A stretch of 64,000 bases of DNA from Bradyrhizobium sp. AUGA SZCCT0176. GTDB taxonomy: Bacteria; Pseudomonadota; Alphaproteobacteria; Rhizobiales; Xanthobacteraceae. Shown here in pieces: positions 33,342 to 42,026 of the stretch. The number at the start of each line of letters is the position of its first letter. The first letter of the stretch is position 1. Location: NCBI RefSeq assembly GCF_018130145.1, contig NZ_JAFCMB010000003.1, positions 62,001 to 126,000 on the forward strand, written 5' to 3'. Below the pieces are notes generated by a model. The model was not told the origin of the DNA and searched no databases. It was given only the letters and a program-made list of their open reading frames with translations. Position numbers and translations under genes: made by a program.

Positions 33342-34871
33342 CTATTTCCATTTCGCCAGATAGAAGCGCGGCAGCTCGTCCGAATAGGGGGTGAAGTCGA
33401 GCTGCTTGGAATAGCCGTAGGTCGTCACATAGGTGTGCAGCGGCGCGAAATAGGCCTGCTGGGTGATGCGCTGGATCACGGCCGAGTAGGCCTTGTTGCG
33501 CACTTCAGCGTCATTGGTCGATCCGCCCTCGATCAGCCATTTCTGCACGTCCGGATCGCGCGCATAATCGTCGGCGCCGCCGTCAAAGAAGTTCGGCAGG
33601 AAGGCCGAGACGTCATTGATCGAATAACTGCCCCAGGTGCCGAGATAGGCGCGCAGTTCCCCTGCCTTCGCGCGCTGTATCAGCGCGCCGACCTGGAGCT
33701 GGTTGAGCTTGGCGCGGATGCCGACCGCCATCAGATAGTTCTGAATCGCCGAGCCCCATTGCGGCAATATATAGCTGGCCAGATCGACTTCGAAGCCATC
33801 CGGATAGCCGGCTTCCGCGAGAAGCTGCTTCGCCTTGGCGGGATTGTAGTCGTAAAGCGTCGCGGCCTCGCCGTTGCAGCCGAATTGAGTCGGGAAGCAG
33901 GGAGCCCCCGGAACGCGGCTTCCGCCGGTGACGAGCTTGTCGGCAATCGTCTGCCGGTCGATCGCGTGCCAGATCGCCTGGCGCACCTTGAGCTTGGTCA
34001 AAGGATTGTCGGCGCCGGTGCGGCCGGCGGCGTCAAGCGAGAGATAGCCTACCCGCATTGACTCCTTGCGCACGGCCGCCAGATTCGGGAACTTGTTGAC
34101 GCTATCGAACTGGTCGGGGTTCAGATTCCAGATCCAGTCCGCACGACCGGAGAGCAGTTCGGTCATTTCGGTGGCGGCATCCGGCACGAAGCGCACGCTC
34201 ATCTTCTTGATCGCGGCTTTACCCTTGGGGCTGCCGGCCCAATAATCCTCGAAGCGTTCGAAGTCGATGGAGACGCCCGACTCGACCTTGGTCATCTTGT
34301 AGGGGCCGGCGCCGACCGGCGCCTTGGCATAGGCTTCCGCACCGACCTTCTCGCGATAGGCCTTGGGGTAGATCGGGACAACCATCGCGAAATAATCCAG
34401 CGCCGCCGGCGTCGGCCGCTTGAGTTTGACGCGAACCGACATGTCGCCGGTCTTCTCTGCCTTGTCGATCCAGTTGTAGTTCGCCGGGGTCGACACCTTG
34501 CTCGCGGGATCGGATATGAGATTGAGCGTGTAGACGACGTCATCGGCGGTGAACGCGCTGCCGTCGTGGAATTTGACGCCGGGCCTGAGCGTAAACTCGA
34601 TCGTGGTCGTATCCGGCAGCTTCCACTCGGTGGCGAGCAGCGGCTCGACCTTGAAGGATTCGGGGTTGCGGTAGACCAACCCGTCCCAACCCTGGTGGTG
34701 CATCACCACGCCAGTGCGCTCGTTGTTATAGTAGGGGTCGATGTTCGACAACGCGGCGCGCATCGTGATCCGCAACGTGTCGGCGGACTTCTGCGCCAGC
34801 GCCGGGGAAGCGCCGGCACCGACCAGTGCCGCCGCGAGGATCGCCGCACCAAATCTCAATTGCACGCCCAT
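33342..34871 (-). CDS. ABC transporter substrate-binding protein, family 5 (peptide/opine/nickel)
   Basis: Periplasmic binding protein of 509 residues with a signal peptide (LRFGAAILAAALVGAGASPALAQ). Family 5 features include TLRITMRAALSNIDPYYNNERTG, the WKLPDTTTIEFTLRPGVKFHDGSAFTADDVVYTL segment (signature region) and YDYNPAKAKQLLAEAGYPDGFEVDL. Ligands of the family range from peptides to opines, glutathione and sugars; the specific ligand is not predictable. The start at 34871 follows AAAGGAGG, a very strong ribosome-binding site. It is the last transporter gene of the dppBCDF-like unit, 46 bases after the second ATPase gene. Confidence 0.92.
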   Translation of the reverse strand: MGVQLRFGAAILAAALVGAGASPALAQKSADTLRITMRAALSNIDPYYNNERTGVVMHHQGWDGLVYRNPESFKVEPLLATEWKLPDTTTIEFTLRPGVKFHDGSAFTADDVVYTLNLISDPASKVSTPANYNWIDKAEKTGDMSVRVKLKRPTPAALDYFAMVVPIYPKAYREKVGAEAYAKAPVGAGPYKMTKVESGVSIDFERFEDYWAGSPKGKAAIKKMSVRFVPDAATEMTELLSGRADWIWNLNPDQFDSVNKFPNLAAVRKESMRVGYLSLDAAGRTGADNPLTKLKVRQAIWHAIDRQTIADKLVTGGSRVPGAPCFPTQFGCNGEAATLYDYNPAKAKQLLAEAGYPDGFEVDLASYILPQWGSAIQNYLMAVGIRAKLNQLQVGALIQRAKAGELRAYLGTWGSYSINDVSAFLPNFFDGGADDYARDPDVQKWLIEGGSTNDAEVRNKAYSAVIQRITQQAYFAPLHTYVTTYGYSKQLDFTPYSDELPRFYLAKWK

Positions 34872-34917
34872 GCCGTCCTCCTTTGGTTCCGATCGCAAGA
34901 CCGATTTCAAGCACACA

Positions 34918-35868
34918 CTATGCCAGATGGCACTCTACCATTCCCTGGGGGGCGCGGACCATGGGCGTTGGTGCCACACGGCGGCAGCGCTCGACGGCGA
35001 TGCCGCAACGCGGGTTGAACCGGCAGCCCGGCGGAATATTGGCCGGATCCGGCATGGCGTCGCCGAGGCCGATATCGGGCACGCCGCGGCCCGGCTCCGG
35101 CGTCAGCACGCTTTGCAGCAACGCCTGCGTGTAGGGATGACCGGGCGCACGAAACAACGCGTCGGTTTCGTTGCGCTCGACGAAACGACCGAGATACATC
35201 ACCGCGACCTCGCTCGCGACATGCTCCACGACAGCCAGATTGTGGCTGATGAATAGATAGGTCAGTCCGAGATCGCGGCGCAGATCGGCGAGCAGGTTGA
35301 GGATTTGCGCCTGCACGGAAACGTCGAGTGCGCTGGTCGGCTCGTCGCAGATCACGATCCGCGGCTCGAGCACCAGCGCACGGGCAATCGCCGCCCGCTG
35401 GCGTTGCCCGCCGGAGAGTTGCGAGGGCATGCGCTCGCCCATCGCCGCCGAAAGCCCGACGCGTTCGAGAATTTGAGCGACCCGGCGCTCGATTTCCGCG
35501 CGTGAGAAGGTACCCTGGGCGGTCAATGGCAGCGCGACGATGTCCTTGATGCGGTGCCGCGGATTGAGCGAGGCGAACGGATCCTGGAACACCGGCTGGA
35601 TCAATCGCGCCCGCGCCTTGCGGTCGAGATCGAACAGGCGCTTGCCGTCGACCAGCACGGTCCCCGCGGTCGGCTTCAGCAGCCCGAGGATCAGCCGCGC
35701 GAGGGTGGATTTCCCGCAGCCGGATTCGCCGACAATGCCGAGCACGCTGCCCGCCGGCACGCTGAAGGTAACGTCGTCGACCGCGATCACGCGTTTTTCC
35801 GCCGCGAACCAGCCGGCGTTGACCCGGAACTCGCACCGCAAATTCTGGACTTCGATCGCGACGCTCAT
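34918..35868 (-). CDS. ABC transporter ATP-binding protein, DppF/OppF type
   Basis: ATPase subunit of a Dpp/Opp-like importer, 316 residues. It has Walker [10 protein letters not shown], the signature LSGGQRQRAAIARAL, Walker B RIVICDEPTSALD and the switch His in LFISHNLAVVEH. The C-terminal oligopeptide extension contains PPGCRFNPRCGIAVERCRR with the Cys cluster typical of oligopeptide ATPases, which may hold an Fe-S cluster. The start at 35868 overlaps the stop of the DppD-type gene as ATGA. It acts as a heterodimer with the upstream ATPase. Confidence 0.93.
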   Translation of the reverse strand: MSVAIEVQNLRCEFRVNAGWFAAEKRVIAVDDVTFSVPAGSVLGIVGESGCGKSTLARLILGLLKPTAGTVLVDGKRLFDLDRKARARLIQPVFQDPFASLNPRHRIKDIVALPLTAQGTFSRAEIERRVAQILERVGLSAAMGERMPSQLSGGQRQRAAIARALVLEPRIVICDEPTSALDVSVQAQILNLLADLRRDLGLTYLFISHNLAVVEHVASEVAVMYLGRFVERNETDALFRAPGHPYTQALLQSVLTPEPGRGVPDIGLGDAMPDPANIPPGCRFNPRCGIAVERCRRVAPTPMVRAPQGMVECHLA

Positions 35869-36845
35869 GCGGGCTGCGGCTCCGAGAATTCCGGTGCGAG
35901 CCGGCAAAGATAGTCGTGCGCGCTACCTGCCTGACGGCGCGGGATTTCGCGTTCGCAGCTGGCGTCGGCGTGGGAACAGCGCGAACGGAACGCGCAGCCC
36001 GCAAAGCCGGGTCCAATCGCCGGCACCACGCCCGGGATCGAGCCGAGCGGCCGGTCGCGCTGCACCCGGCCCGGCACCGGCACGCAGGACAGCAATCCGC
36101 GCGTATAGGGGTGTTGGGGGCTGCGGAACAATTCCGCGGTCGGCGCGCGCTCGACCACCTCGCCCGCATACATCACCGAAACCCGGTCGGCGACGCGGGC
36201 GACGATGCCGAGGTCATGGGTGATCAGCAGGATCGCAAGGCCGAGTTCGCGCTTCAAGGTCGCCAGCAGCCGCAGGATCTGCGCCTGCACGGTAACGTCG
36301 AGCGCGGTGGTCGGCTCGTCGGCGACCAGCAGCTCGGGATCGCACATCAACGCCATCGCGATCATGACGCGCTGACGCAAGCCGCCGGAAAGCTGGTGCG
36401 GGAACTGGCCGAGCCGCATCTCCGGCGCGGTGATACCGACGCGGCCCATCAGTTCGACCGCGCGCTCGAGCGCGGCGGTGCGCGAGCCGCCCTTGTGGCG
36501 GGTCAGCACCTCAGCCATTTGCGAGCCGATCGTGAAGGCCGGGTTGAGGCTGGTCATCGGCTCCTGGAAGATCATCGAGATCCGATTGCCGCGCAGGCGT
36601 GCCATCTCGCGGTCGGACAGCGAAAGGAGGTCCGTGCCGGCAAAGCTCATGCGTTTGGCGGAGCGCCGGCCGCCGCGCGCGAGCAGGTTCATGATCGACA
36701 GCGCGGTCACCGATTTGCCGCACCCGGATTCGCCGACCAGGCAATGGGTCTCGCCCTTCTCGACCTGCAACGAGGCGCCGCGTACCGCCGCGCTGCGGCC
36801 GCCGAACATCACTTCGAGATCCTCGATGTCAAGCAATGCGCTCAT
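35865..36845 (-). CDS. ABC transporter ATP-binding protein, DppD/OppD type
   Basis: First ATPase of the Dpp/Opp-like importer, 326 residues. It carries Walker [10 protein letters not shown], the [15 protein letters not shown] signature, Walker [13 protein letters not shown], His switch [11 protein letters not shown] and a C-terminal Cys-rich tail ([20 protein letters not shown]). The start at 36845 (MSALLDIED) is set by homology and by overlap with the permease stop (ATGA); a much longer open frame extends upstream in the permease shadow and is not real. Drives uptake together with the DppF-type subunit. Confidence 0.93.
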   Translation of the reverse strand: MSALLDIEDLEVMFGGRSAAVRGASLQVEKGETHCLVGESGCGKSVTALSIMNLLARGGRRSAKRMSFAGTDLLSLSDREMARLRGNRISMIFQEPMTSLNPAFTIGSQMAEVLTRHKGGSRTAALERAVELMGRVGITAPEMRLGQFPHQLSGGLRQRVMIAMALMCDPELLVADEPTTALDVTVQAQILRLLATLKRELGLAILLITHDLGIVARVADRVSVMYAGEVVERAPTAELFRSPQHPYTRGLLSCVPVPGRVQRDRPLGSIPGVVPAIGPGFAGCAFRSRCSHADASCEREIPRRQAGSAHDYLCRLAPEFSEPQPA

Positions 36846-37708
36846 CGCGACCGCTCCGAGCCGAGCAGATTGCGCAATCCGTCGCCGACCAGGTTGATGC
36901 CGAGCACCAGGATGAACAGCGCGACGCCGGGCACCATGATCACCCAGGGTGAGAAGAACATGTAATCCTTGCCCTCGGCGATCATCAGACCCCAGGACGG
37001 CAGCGGCGGCGGCACGCCGAGGCCGAGGAACGACAGCGCCGCCTCGAGCAGGATCGCGAGCGCCATCTCCAATGTTGCCACCACGGCAAGATGGCTCGCG
37101 ATGTTCGGCAATATCTCCTTGACCAGCAGATGCAACGTCGAGGCGCCGGCGCAGCGGGCGGCGTTGACGTAATCGAGGCCGCGAATCTGCATCGTGGTCG
37201 CGCGCGCCACGACCGCAAAACGGTCCCACAACAGAAGCCCGAGCGTTGCGACGACGAGGCCTAGCCCCGACCCCATCAGCCCGACCACCGCCAGCGCGAC
37301 CAGCACCACCGGGATCGACAGCCGCGTGGTGATGGCGAACAGCACGGCGTCGTCGACGCGGCCGCCGAAGAAGCCGCCGAGCACGCCGAGCGTGATGCCG
37401 ATCAGTCCCGACGTGATCACGGTCATGATGCCGATCAGCAGCGAAATGCGCGCGCCGTACACCAGCCGCGCCAGATAGTCGCGGCCGAGCTGATCGGTGC
37501 CGAGCAGATGCCCGGCCTGAGTGCCCTCCATCCAGAACGGCGGCTTGAGGCGGTTGCCGAGGTCCTGGGTGAAGGCATCATGCGGCACCAGCTGATTGCC
37601 TGTTATCGCGGCCACCGCGATGATGCCGACGATGACGATCCCGACCGTGAAGCCGGCCACGCCGACCCGCGACGTCAGCGGCGCATGGATTGCAATCGGT
37701 TCGCTCAT
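36842..37708 (-). CDS. ABC transporter permease, DppC type
   Basis: Inner-membrane permease of 288 residues with about six transmembrane helices. After the first helix (VGIVIVGIIAVAAITG) comes the DppC-type PHDAFTQDLGNRLKPPFW and HLLGTDQLGRDYLARLVYGARIS segment, and the EAA loop, LDYVNAARCAGASTLHLLVKEILPN, contacts the ATPases. It overlaps the DppB-type gene by 4 bases and the DppD-type gene by 4 bases, so the set is translationally coupled. Confidence 0.93.
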   Translation of the reverse strand: MSEPIAIHAPLTSRVGVAGFTVGIVIVGIIAVAAITGNQLVPHDAFTQDLGNRLKPPFWMEGTQAGHLLGTDQLGRDYLARLVYGARISLLIGIMTVITSGLIGITLGVLGGFFGGRVDDAVLFAITTRLSIPVVLVALAVVGLMGSGLGLVVATLGLLLWDRFAVVARATTMQIRGLDYVNAARCAGASTLHLLVKEILPNIASHLAVVATLEMALAILLEAALSFLGLGVPPPLPSWGLMIAEGKDYMFFSPWVIMVPGVALFILVLGINLVGDGLRNLLGSERSR

Positions 37709-38634
37709 CCGGTCCGGAGCCTCGGATCAAGCAGCGCATTGAGGATGTCGGAAAGCAGCGTGAGCCCGATATAGATCGCGGCCAGCACCAGCACCACCGC
37801 CTGTACGACCGGAAAATCATTCTTCGCGATGCTCTCCCAGCCAAGATAGCCGACGCCATGCAGCGCAAACACCGTTTCGATAACGATCGAGCCGCCGAGC
37901 ATGAAGCCGAGCTGGACGGCGGCGATCGACACGACAGGGATCGCGGCATTGCGAAGCGCGTGCTTGAAGATGATGCGCGCGCGCGACAGGCCCTTGGCGC
38001 GTGCGGTGCGGATGTAGTCGGACGCCATCGCCTCGATCATGCCGGAGCGCGTGAGCCGTGTAAGGGCGGGGATTGCCGTAAAAGCGAGCACGATGCCCGG
38101 CATTACAAAGTGCTGCCAGGTTCCGGTCCCTGAGATCGGCAGGATGCCGAGATTGAGACCGAGCACGATCATCAGGATCAGGGCGAGCCAGAAGCTCGGG
38201 ATCGCCTGCCCCACCATCGTGAACATGGTGACACCGCGGTCGAGCCAGGTGTTCTCGCGGACCGCCGCAAGGATGCCGAGCGGGATCGAGATGATCAGGG
38301 CCAGGCTCAGGCCCACGAGGCCGAGCGTAAGCGTGATGGGCAGGCGTCGTGCGATCAGGTTGGAAACGCTGTCCTTGAAGAAATAGCTCTGGCCGAAATC
38401 GCCGACCATGGCGCGGCCGACCCAGCTGAAGAACTGGACGTAGAGCGGACGATCGAGGCCGTAGGCCTTGCGAATGATTTCGACGTCGGCCTGCGTCGCG
38501 GAAGGCCCGGCGATTGAAATGGCAAGGTCGCCCGACAGCCGCGTCAGCATGAATGCAAGCGTCATCACCGTGAGCGCGACCAGGAGGCCGAGACCGAGAC
38601 GCCGGGCAATCAGAAGCAGCATCGAGAAGTCCAA
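37705..38634 (-). CDS. ABC transporter permease, DppB type
   Basis: Inner-membrane permease of 309 residues, first gene of the importer unit. Landmarks: N-terminal helix (LLLIARRLGLGLLVALTVMTLAFML), YGLDRPLYVQFFSWVGRAMVGDFGQSYFF, and the EAA loop SDYIRTARAKGLSRARIIFKHALRNAAIPVV. About six transmembrane helices are visible. The unit has the order B-C-D-F-binding protein. The gap of 231 bases to the upstream DapA-family gene could hold its promoter. Confidence 0.93.
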   Translation of the reverse strand: MDFSMLLLIARRLGLGLLVALTVMTLAFMLTRLSGDLAISIAGPSATQADVEIIRKAYGLDRPLYVQFFSWVGRAMVGDFGQSYFFKDSVSNLIARRLPITLTLGLVGLSLALIISIPLGILAAVRENTWLDRGVTMFTMVGQAIPSFWLALILMIVLGLNLGILPISGTGTWQHFVMPGIVLAFTAIPALTRLTRSGMIEAMASDYIRTARAKGLSRARIIFKHALRNAAIPVVSIAAVQLGFMLGGSIVIETVFALHGVGYLGWESIAKNDFPVVQAVVLVLAAIYIGLTLLSDILNALLDPRLRTG

Positions 38635-38736
38635 TACCGAAACGCAACGAGAGTGTTCAGGTCGGTGTCCCCTACCCGAAGCGACCGCACGGTGTCATCA
38701 AACAGACCCTCCATGCAAGAGCACGACTTGCCACAT

Positions 38737-38777
38737 GCAAGAGCCGCGCCGCGGCAACGAGCAAGAGCCGCGCCGCG
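38737..38777. repeat. two short direct repeats
   Basis: GCAAGAGCCGCGCCGCG occurs at 38737-38753 and again at 38761-38777, a 24-base period, in the gap upstream of the DppB-type gene. A third GCAAGAGC is present at 38715-38722. The GC-rich repeat may result from slippage; no function is evident. Confidence 0.5.
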
Positions 38778-38865
38778 CCGCGCGCAGGTTTCAGGGTGCG
38801 GCCTTGCCCGATGCAGCTTCAAGCGTCGCGTACGGCCACGCGAACTTCGGCTTGATTTGAGACCT

Positions 38866-39750
38866 TCAGGCGACTTCCGGGCTCATCAACGTCTCCAGCT
38901 TCGCCTTCAAGGCCGCGCCGTCGGCGCACTGGCGCAGCGGTGGACGCACCCGCAGCCAGCCGGCGTCGCCGCTCTGCGCGGCGATAATTGCCTTCAACGT
39001 CGAGGGGAACGACGGCCCGCTGGCGACGACGTCGATGGCGGCCTGCATGCGCGCTTCCGCGCCGGTCCCGTTGATCATGACCTGAACCAGGCCAGGCACG
39101 ACATTGCCCATTCCGCAGATCGTGCCGGCGCCGCCGGCTGCGATGGCGCGGGCGATATCGGTTTCGTTGCCGACCGTAATCGCAAGCTCGGGCGCGGCGG
39201 CACGAAACGCCTGGAATTGCCTGAAGTCGCCGCTTGAGTCCTTGAGACCTGCGACGACAACGCCGTAGCGCTTGCGCAAACTGGCCGCCACCGCGACCGG
39301 CACGGCGACGCCGGACACCTGCGGGATATGATAGAGCGTGGCGCGAAGGCGGTCGTCAGCCACGGCATCGAAAATCGCGGCGAACGCATCCTCGATTCCC
39401 TCAGGCGTGACGTCACGGTCGAAATAGGGCGGCAGGATCAGCACATGGTTCAATCCCAGGCTCAGTGCCGAACGCGCCAGTGCAATGCTGTCGGTGATGG
39501 CGGGAAAGCCGCCGCCAAGCCCGATGCGCGACGACGCCACGCCGGCCTTGAGCAACGCCTCGACGGTCGCGATCCGCTCGGCCATACCGAATGAGGTGCC
39601 CTCGCCGGTGGTGCCGAACAGCACGACGCCGTCTACGCCCTTTTTGAAGAGGTTGAGGGCGTGGCCCGCGAGCTTCGCGTGATCCACGGTCCCACTGGTC
39701 GTCAGCGGTGTGGGCGCAGCCGCCCAAAACCCGCGAATTGCTGCTGTCAT
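38866..39750 (-). CDS. dihydrodipicolinate synthase/N-acetylneuraminate lyase family protein, copy 2
   Basis: DapA-family Schiff-base lyase of 294 residues. Motifs: GVVLFGTTGEGTSF (GTTGE loop), LYHIPQVSGV with the catalytic Tyr, and VVAGLKDSSGDF with the Schiff-base Lys. Start chosen at 39750 (MTAAIRGFWAA), with GGGAGAGG upstream; the family begins here and the extension to 39780 is not conserved. It is divergent from a GlcD-type oxidase gene, with an inverted repeat between them, and precedes the Dpp-type transporter on the same strand, suggesting joint use in degrading an imported compound (inference). Confidence 0.88.
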   Translation of the reverse strand: MTAAIRGFWAAAPTPLTTSGTVDHAKLAGHALNLFKKGVDGVVLFGTTGEGTSFGMAERIATVEALLKAGVASSRIGLGGGFPAITDSIALARSALSLGLNHVLILPPYFDRDVTPEGIEDAFAAIFDAVADDRLRATLYHIPQVSGVAVPVAVAASLRKRYGVVVAGLKDSSGDFRQFQAFRAAAPELAITVGNETDIARAIAAGGAGTICGMGNVVPGLVQVMINGTGAEARMQAAIDVVASGPSFPSTLKAIIAAQSGDAGWLRVRPPLRQCADGAALKAKLETLMSPEVA

Positions 39751-39810
39751 GACCTCTCCCATTGCATCTGGACGCCCCAAGCGGCATCCGCGTAGAATTC
39801 TTGACTTCTG

Positions 39811-39827
39811 TTGTACCTTACATACAA
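39811..39827. promoter_or_regulatory. candidate GntR operator between divergent genes
   Basis: TTGTA (39811-39815), 7-base spacer, TACAA (39823-39827). The half-sites match the general TTGTA/TACAA style of FCD-GntR operators, and an FCD-GntR gene is the second gene of the rightward unit. It lies 61 bases upstream of the lyase start and 79 bases before the oxidase start. TTGACT just upstream (39801-39806) could be a -35 box. Confidence 0.45.
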
Positions 39828-39905
39828 GAACACCTCAACTCGGTATTGAGCAGGCCGCGCTGCCAAAAACGCATGGACGCGCGACGGACCAACAAAGGCT
39901 CCGCC

Positions 39906-41318
39906 ATGGATGCGATGACGAGACCCGAACGACCGCTGGAGCTGCTCAGCGCCTTGCAGCTCAAACTCGGCGCACAGGCGGTGCTGACCGGCGCCGATAT
40001 TCCCACCCGCAATTGCAACGACTGGAGCGCGAGCCTGCCGCAAACACCGATCGCGGTGGTTCGGCCGCTGGACGCAGCCGGCGTATCGGAGGCGATCGCG
40101 ACATGCCGCAAGGCGCGGCTGCCGTTCGTGCCGCAAGGCGGATTGACCGGCCTGTGCGGCGGTGCTTCTCCGGAACCGGGCTGGGTCGCCATTTCGCTGG
40201 AGCGCATGGTCGGCATTGAAGAGATCGATCGCGCCAGCTCGACCATGACGGTCAAGGCCGGCACGCCGCTGGAGACGATCCAGAAGGCAGCGGATGAAGA
40301 GGGCTTCTTCTTTCCGCTCGATCTGGGATCGCGCGGCTCCTGCGCGATCGGCGGCAATCTTTCCACCAATGCCGGCGGCAATCGCGTCATTCGTTACGGC
40401 ATGACGCGCGAGCTGGTGCTTGGCCTCGAAGTAGTGCTGCCGGACGGCACCATCGTCACCAACCTCAACAAGCTCCTGAAGAACAATGCCGGCTACGATC
40501 TGAAGCATCTGTTCATCGGCTCGGAAGGCACGCTCGGCATCATCACGCGCGTCGTATTGCGGCTGTTTCCGAAACCGCGCTCGACCATGGCGGCACTCTG
40601 CGCAGTGGCGGACTATCCTGCGGTGCTTGATCTGCTCGACGCGGCACGTGGCGGGCTCGGTCCGCTGCTGTCGGCGTTCGAAGTGATGTGGCCGGACTAT
40701 TGGGAGGTGATTACGGCGCGGGCCGGCGTGCGCGCGCCGGTCGGCACCGGTCATGGTCTCTATGTGCTGGTGGAGGCGCAAGGCACCAATGAGAGCGTTG
40801 ATGCGCCGCAGTTCGAAGCCTGGCTCGAAGGCCTGATGGCGCGCGGACTGCTGCTAGACGCCGCCGTCTCGCAATCGGTGGCGCAGACCAAGGCGTTCTG
40901 GGCGGTGCGCGACATCTGTTCGGAATTCGGCCAGGTGCTCGGCCCGCACATTTCCTACGATATCGGGCTTGCGGTGGCGCGCATGGATGAGTTCGTCAGC
41001 CGCTGCAAGTCAGCGCTGGCCACCGGCATCGCCGGATGCGAGAGCGTCTATTACGGCCATATCGGCGACGGCAATTTGCATCTGGTGTCCTGGGTCGCGG
41101 GCCTGCCGGTCGAGCGCCAGCCAAAGGAGGAAATGGACGCGATCATCTACGGCCTGGTGCGCGACCTGGGCGGCAGCGTCTCCGCCGAACACGGCATCGG
41201 AACGATGAAGAAAAAATGGCTCGGCCATGCGCGCAGCGAAGCGGAGATCGCGCTGATGCGCACGCTGAAGGCAGCGCTCGATCCCGATCATTTGCTTAAT
41301 CCCGGAAAGGTGATCTGA
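39906..41318 (+). CDS. FAD-binding oxidoreductase, GlcD/D-2-hydroxyacid dehydrogenase type
   Basis: Flavoenzyme of 470 residues that oxidises a D-2-hydroxy acid to the 2-oxo acid. The N-terminal PCMH-type FAD domain shows FVPQGGLTGLCGGASP, DLGSRGSCAIGGNLSTNAGG and LFIGSEGTLGIIT; the C-terminal FAD-oxidase domain has the metal-site motif YYGHIGDGNLHL and SAEHGIGTMKKKWL, ending LDPDHLLNPGKV. It is closest to the 2-hydroxyglutarate/lactate dehydrogenase group. The start at 39906 (MDAMTRPERP) follows AAAGG at 7 bases. The GntR gene follows 23 bases later. It could act on the product of the divergent lyase (inference). Confidence 0.9.
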   Translation: MDAMTRPERPLELLSALQLKLGAQAVLTGADIPTRNCNDWSASLPQTPIAVVRPLDAAGVSEAIATCRKARLPFVPQGGLTGLCGGASPEPGWVAISLERMVGIEEIDRASSTMTVKAGTPLETIQKAADEEGFFFPLDLGSRGSCAIGGNLSTNAGGNRVIRYGMTRELVLGLEVVLPDGTIVTNLNKLLKNNAGYDLKHLFIGSEGTLGIITRVVLRLFPKPRSTMAALCAVADYPAVLDLLDAARGGLGPLLSAFEVMWPDYWEVITARAGVRAPVGTGHGLYVLVEAQGTNESVDAPQFEAWLEGLMARGLLLDAAVSQSVAQTKAFWAVRDICSEFGQVLGPHISYDIGLAVARMDEFVSRCKSALATGIAGCESVYYGHIGDGNLHLVSWVAGLPVERQPKEEMDAIIYGLVRDLGGSVSAEHGIGTMKKKWLGHARSEAEIALMRTLKAALDPDHLLNPGKVI

Positions 41319-41341
41319 TCGGGGCGGAGGCAAGAGGGCCC

Positions 41342-42007
41342 ATGAAATCGCTCAAGCTCGATGCACCGAAGTCGCTGTCGCAGCGGGTCATGCTGCGGCT
41401 GCGTCAGGCCATCATCGACGGCGAATTCGGACTGGGCGCGGTCATTTCCGAAGAGATGATCGCGCAATCGTTCGGCGTCAGCCGAACGCCGGTGCGCGAA
41501 GCGATGGGTCTGTTGCAATCGCAGGGGCTCGTGGTGATAAGGCCGCAGGTCGGCAGCTTTGTCTTTACCCCGAGCGCTGCCGACATCTCGGCGCTTTGCG
41601 CGTTCAGGATCATCATCGAACCCAAGGCCGCCGAGCTCGCCTATCGTCATGACCGCGCCGGCGCGGTCGCGGCGATGCAGTCCGCAATCTCGGAGATGGA
41701 GCAGGCGCTGGCGGACAAGGACAACGTCGCCTATGGGCGAGCGGATACCGCGCTGCATGAAGCCTTCTTCGCGCACTGCGGCAATCGCTATCTTGTCGAG
41801 TCCTATCAATTGGTATCGGGACGCGTGGCCGCGCTGCGCACCAATTTGAGCGCACCGGTCGACGTCCAGACACCGGCCTCGTTCGACGAGCACCGCAAGC
41901 TGCTCCAGCTGTTCGAGCGCGGCGAACTCGCGGCTTTCGAGACACTGATGACGTCGCACATCGCCAATTCAGGGCTGACCTACGCGCGGGCGCTGGAAGT
42001 GGCTTAA
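41342..42007 (+). CDS. GntR family regulator, FCD subfamily, copy 2
   Basis: Regulator of 221 residues: winged helix-turn-helix (about 12-75, LRLRQAIIDGEFGLGAVISEEMIAQSFGVSRTPVREAMGLLQSQGLV) and an FCD domain with putative metal ligands Asp (RADTALHEAFFAHCGN) and His (DEHRKLL, TSHI). It is the second gene of the oxidase unit. It probably senses a hydroxy acid or its oxidised form and controls the divergent promoter region carrying the inverted repeat at 39811-39827. Convergent with the amidase gene. Confidence 0.92.
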   Translation: MKSLKLDAPKSLSQRVMLRLRQAIIDGEFGLGAVISEEMIAQSFGVSRTPVREAMGLLQSQGLVVIRPQVGSFVFTPSAADISALCAFRIIIEPKAAELAYRHDRAGAVAAMQSAISEMEQALADKDNVAYGRADTALHEAFFAHCGNRYLVESYQLVSGRVAALRTNLSAPVDVQTPASFDEHRKLLQLFERGELAAFETLMTSHIANSGLTYARALEVA

Positions 42008-42026
42008 GCGCCCGCCGTTGCGCCGC

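Noticed and set aside
36846..37229. N-terminal extension of the DppD-type ATPase
   Set aside because: It lies within the DppC permease in another frame; the ATPase starts at 36845, overlapping the permease stop codon.
38737..38777. Short tandem repeat as a regulatory array
   Set aside because: Only two full GC-rich copies and one partial copy are present and they lack symmetry, so slippage is a sufficient explanation.
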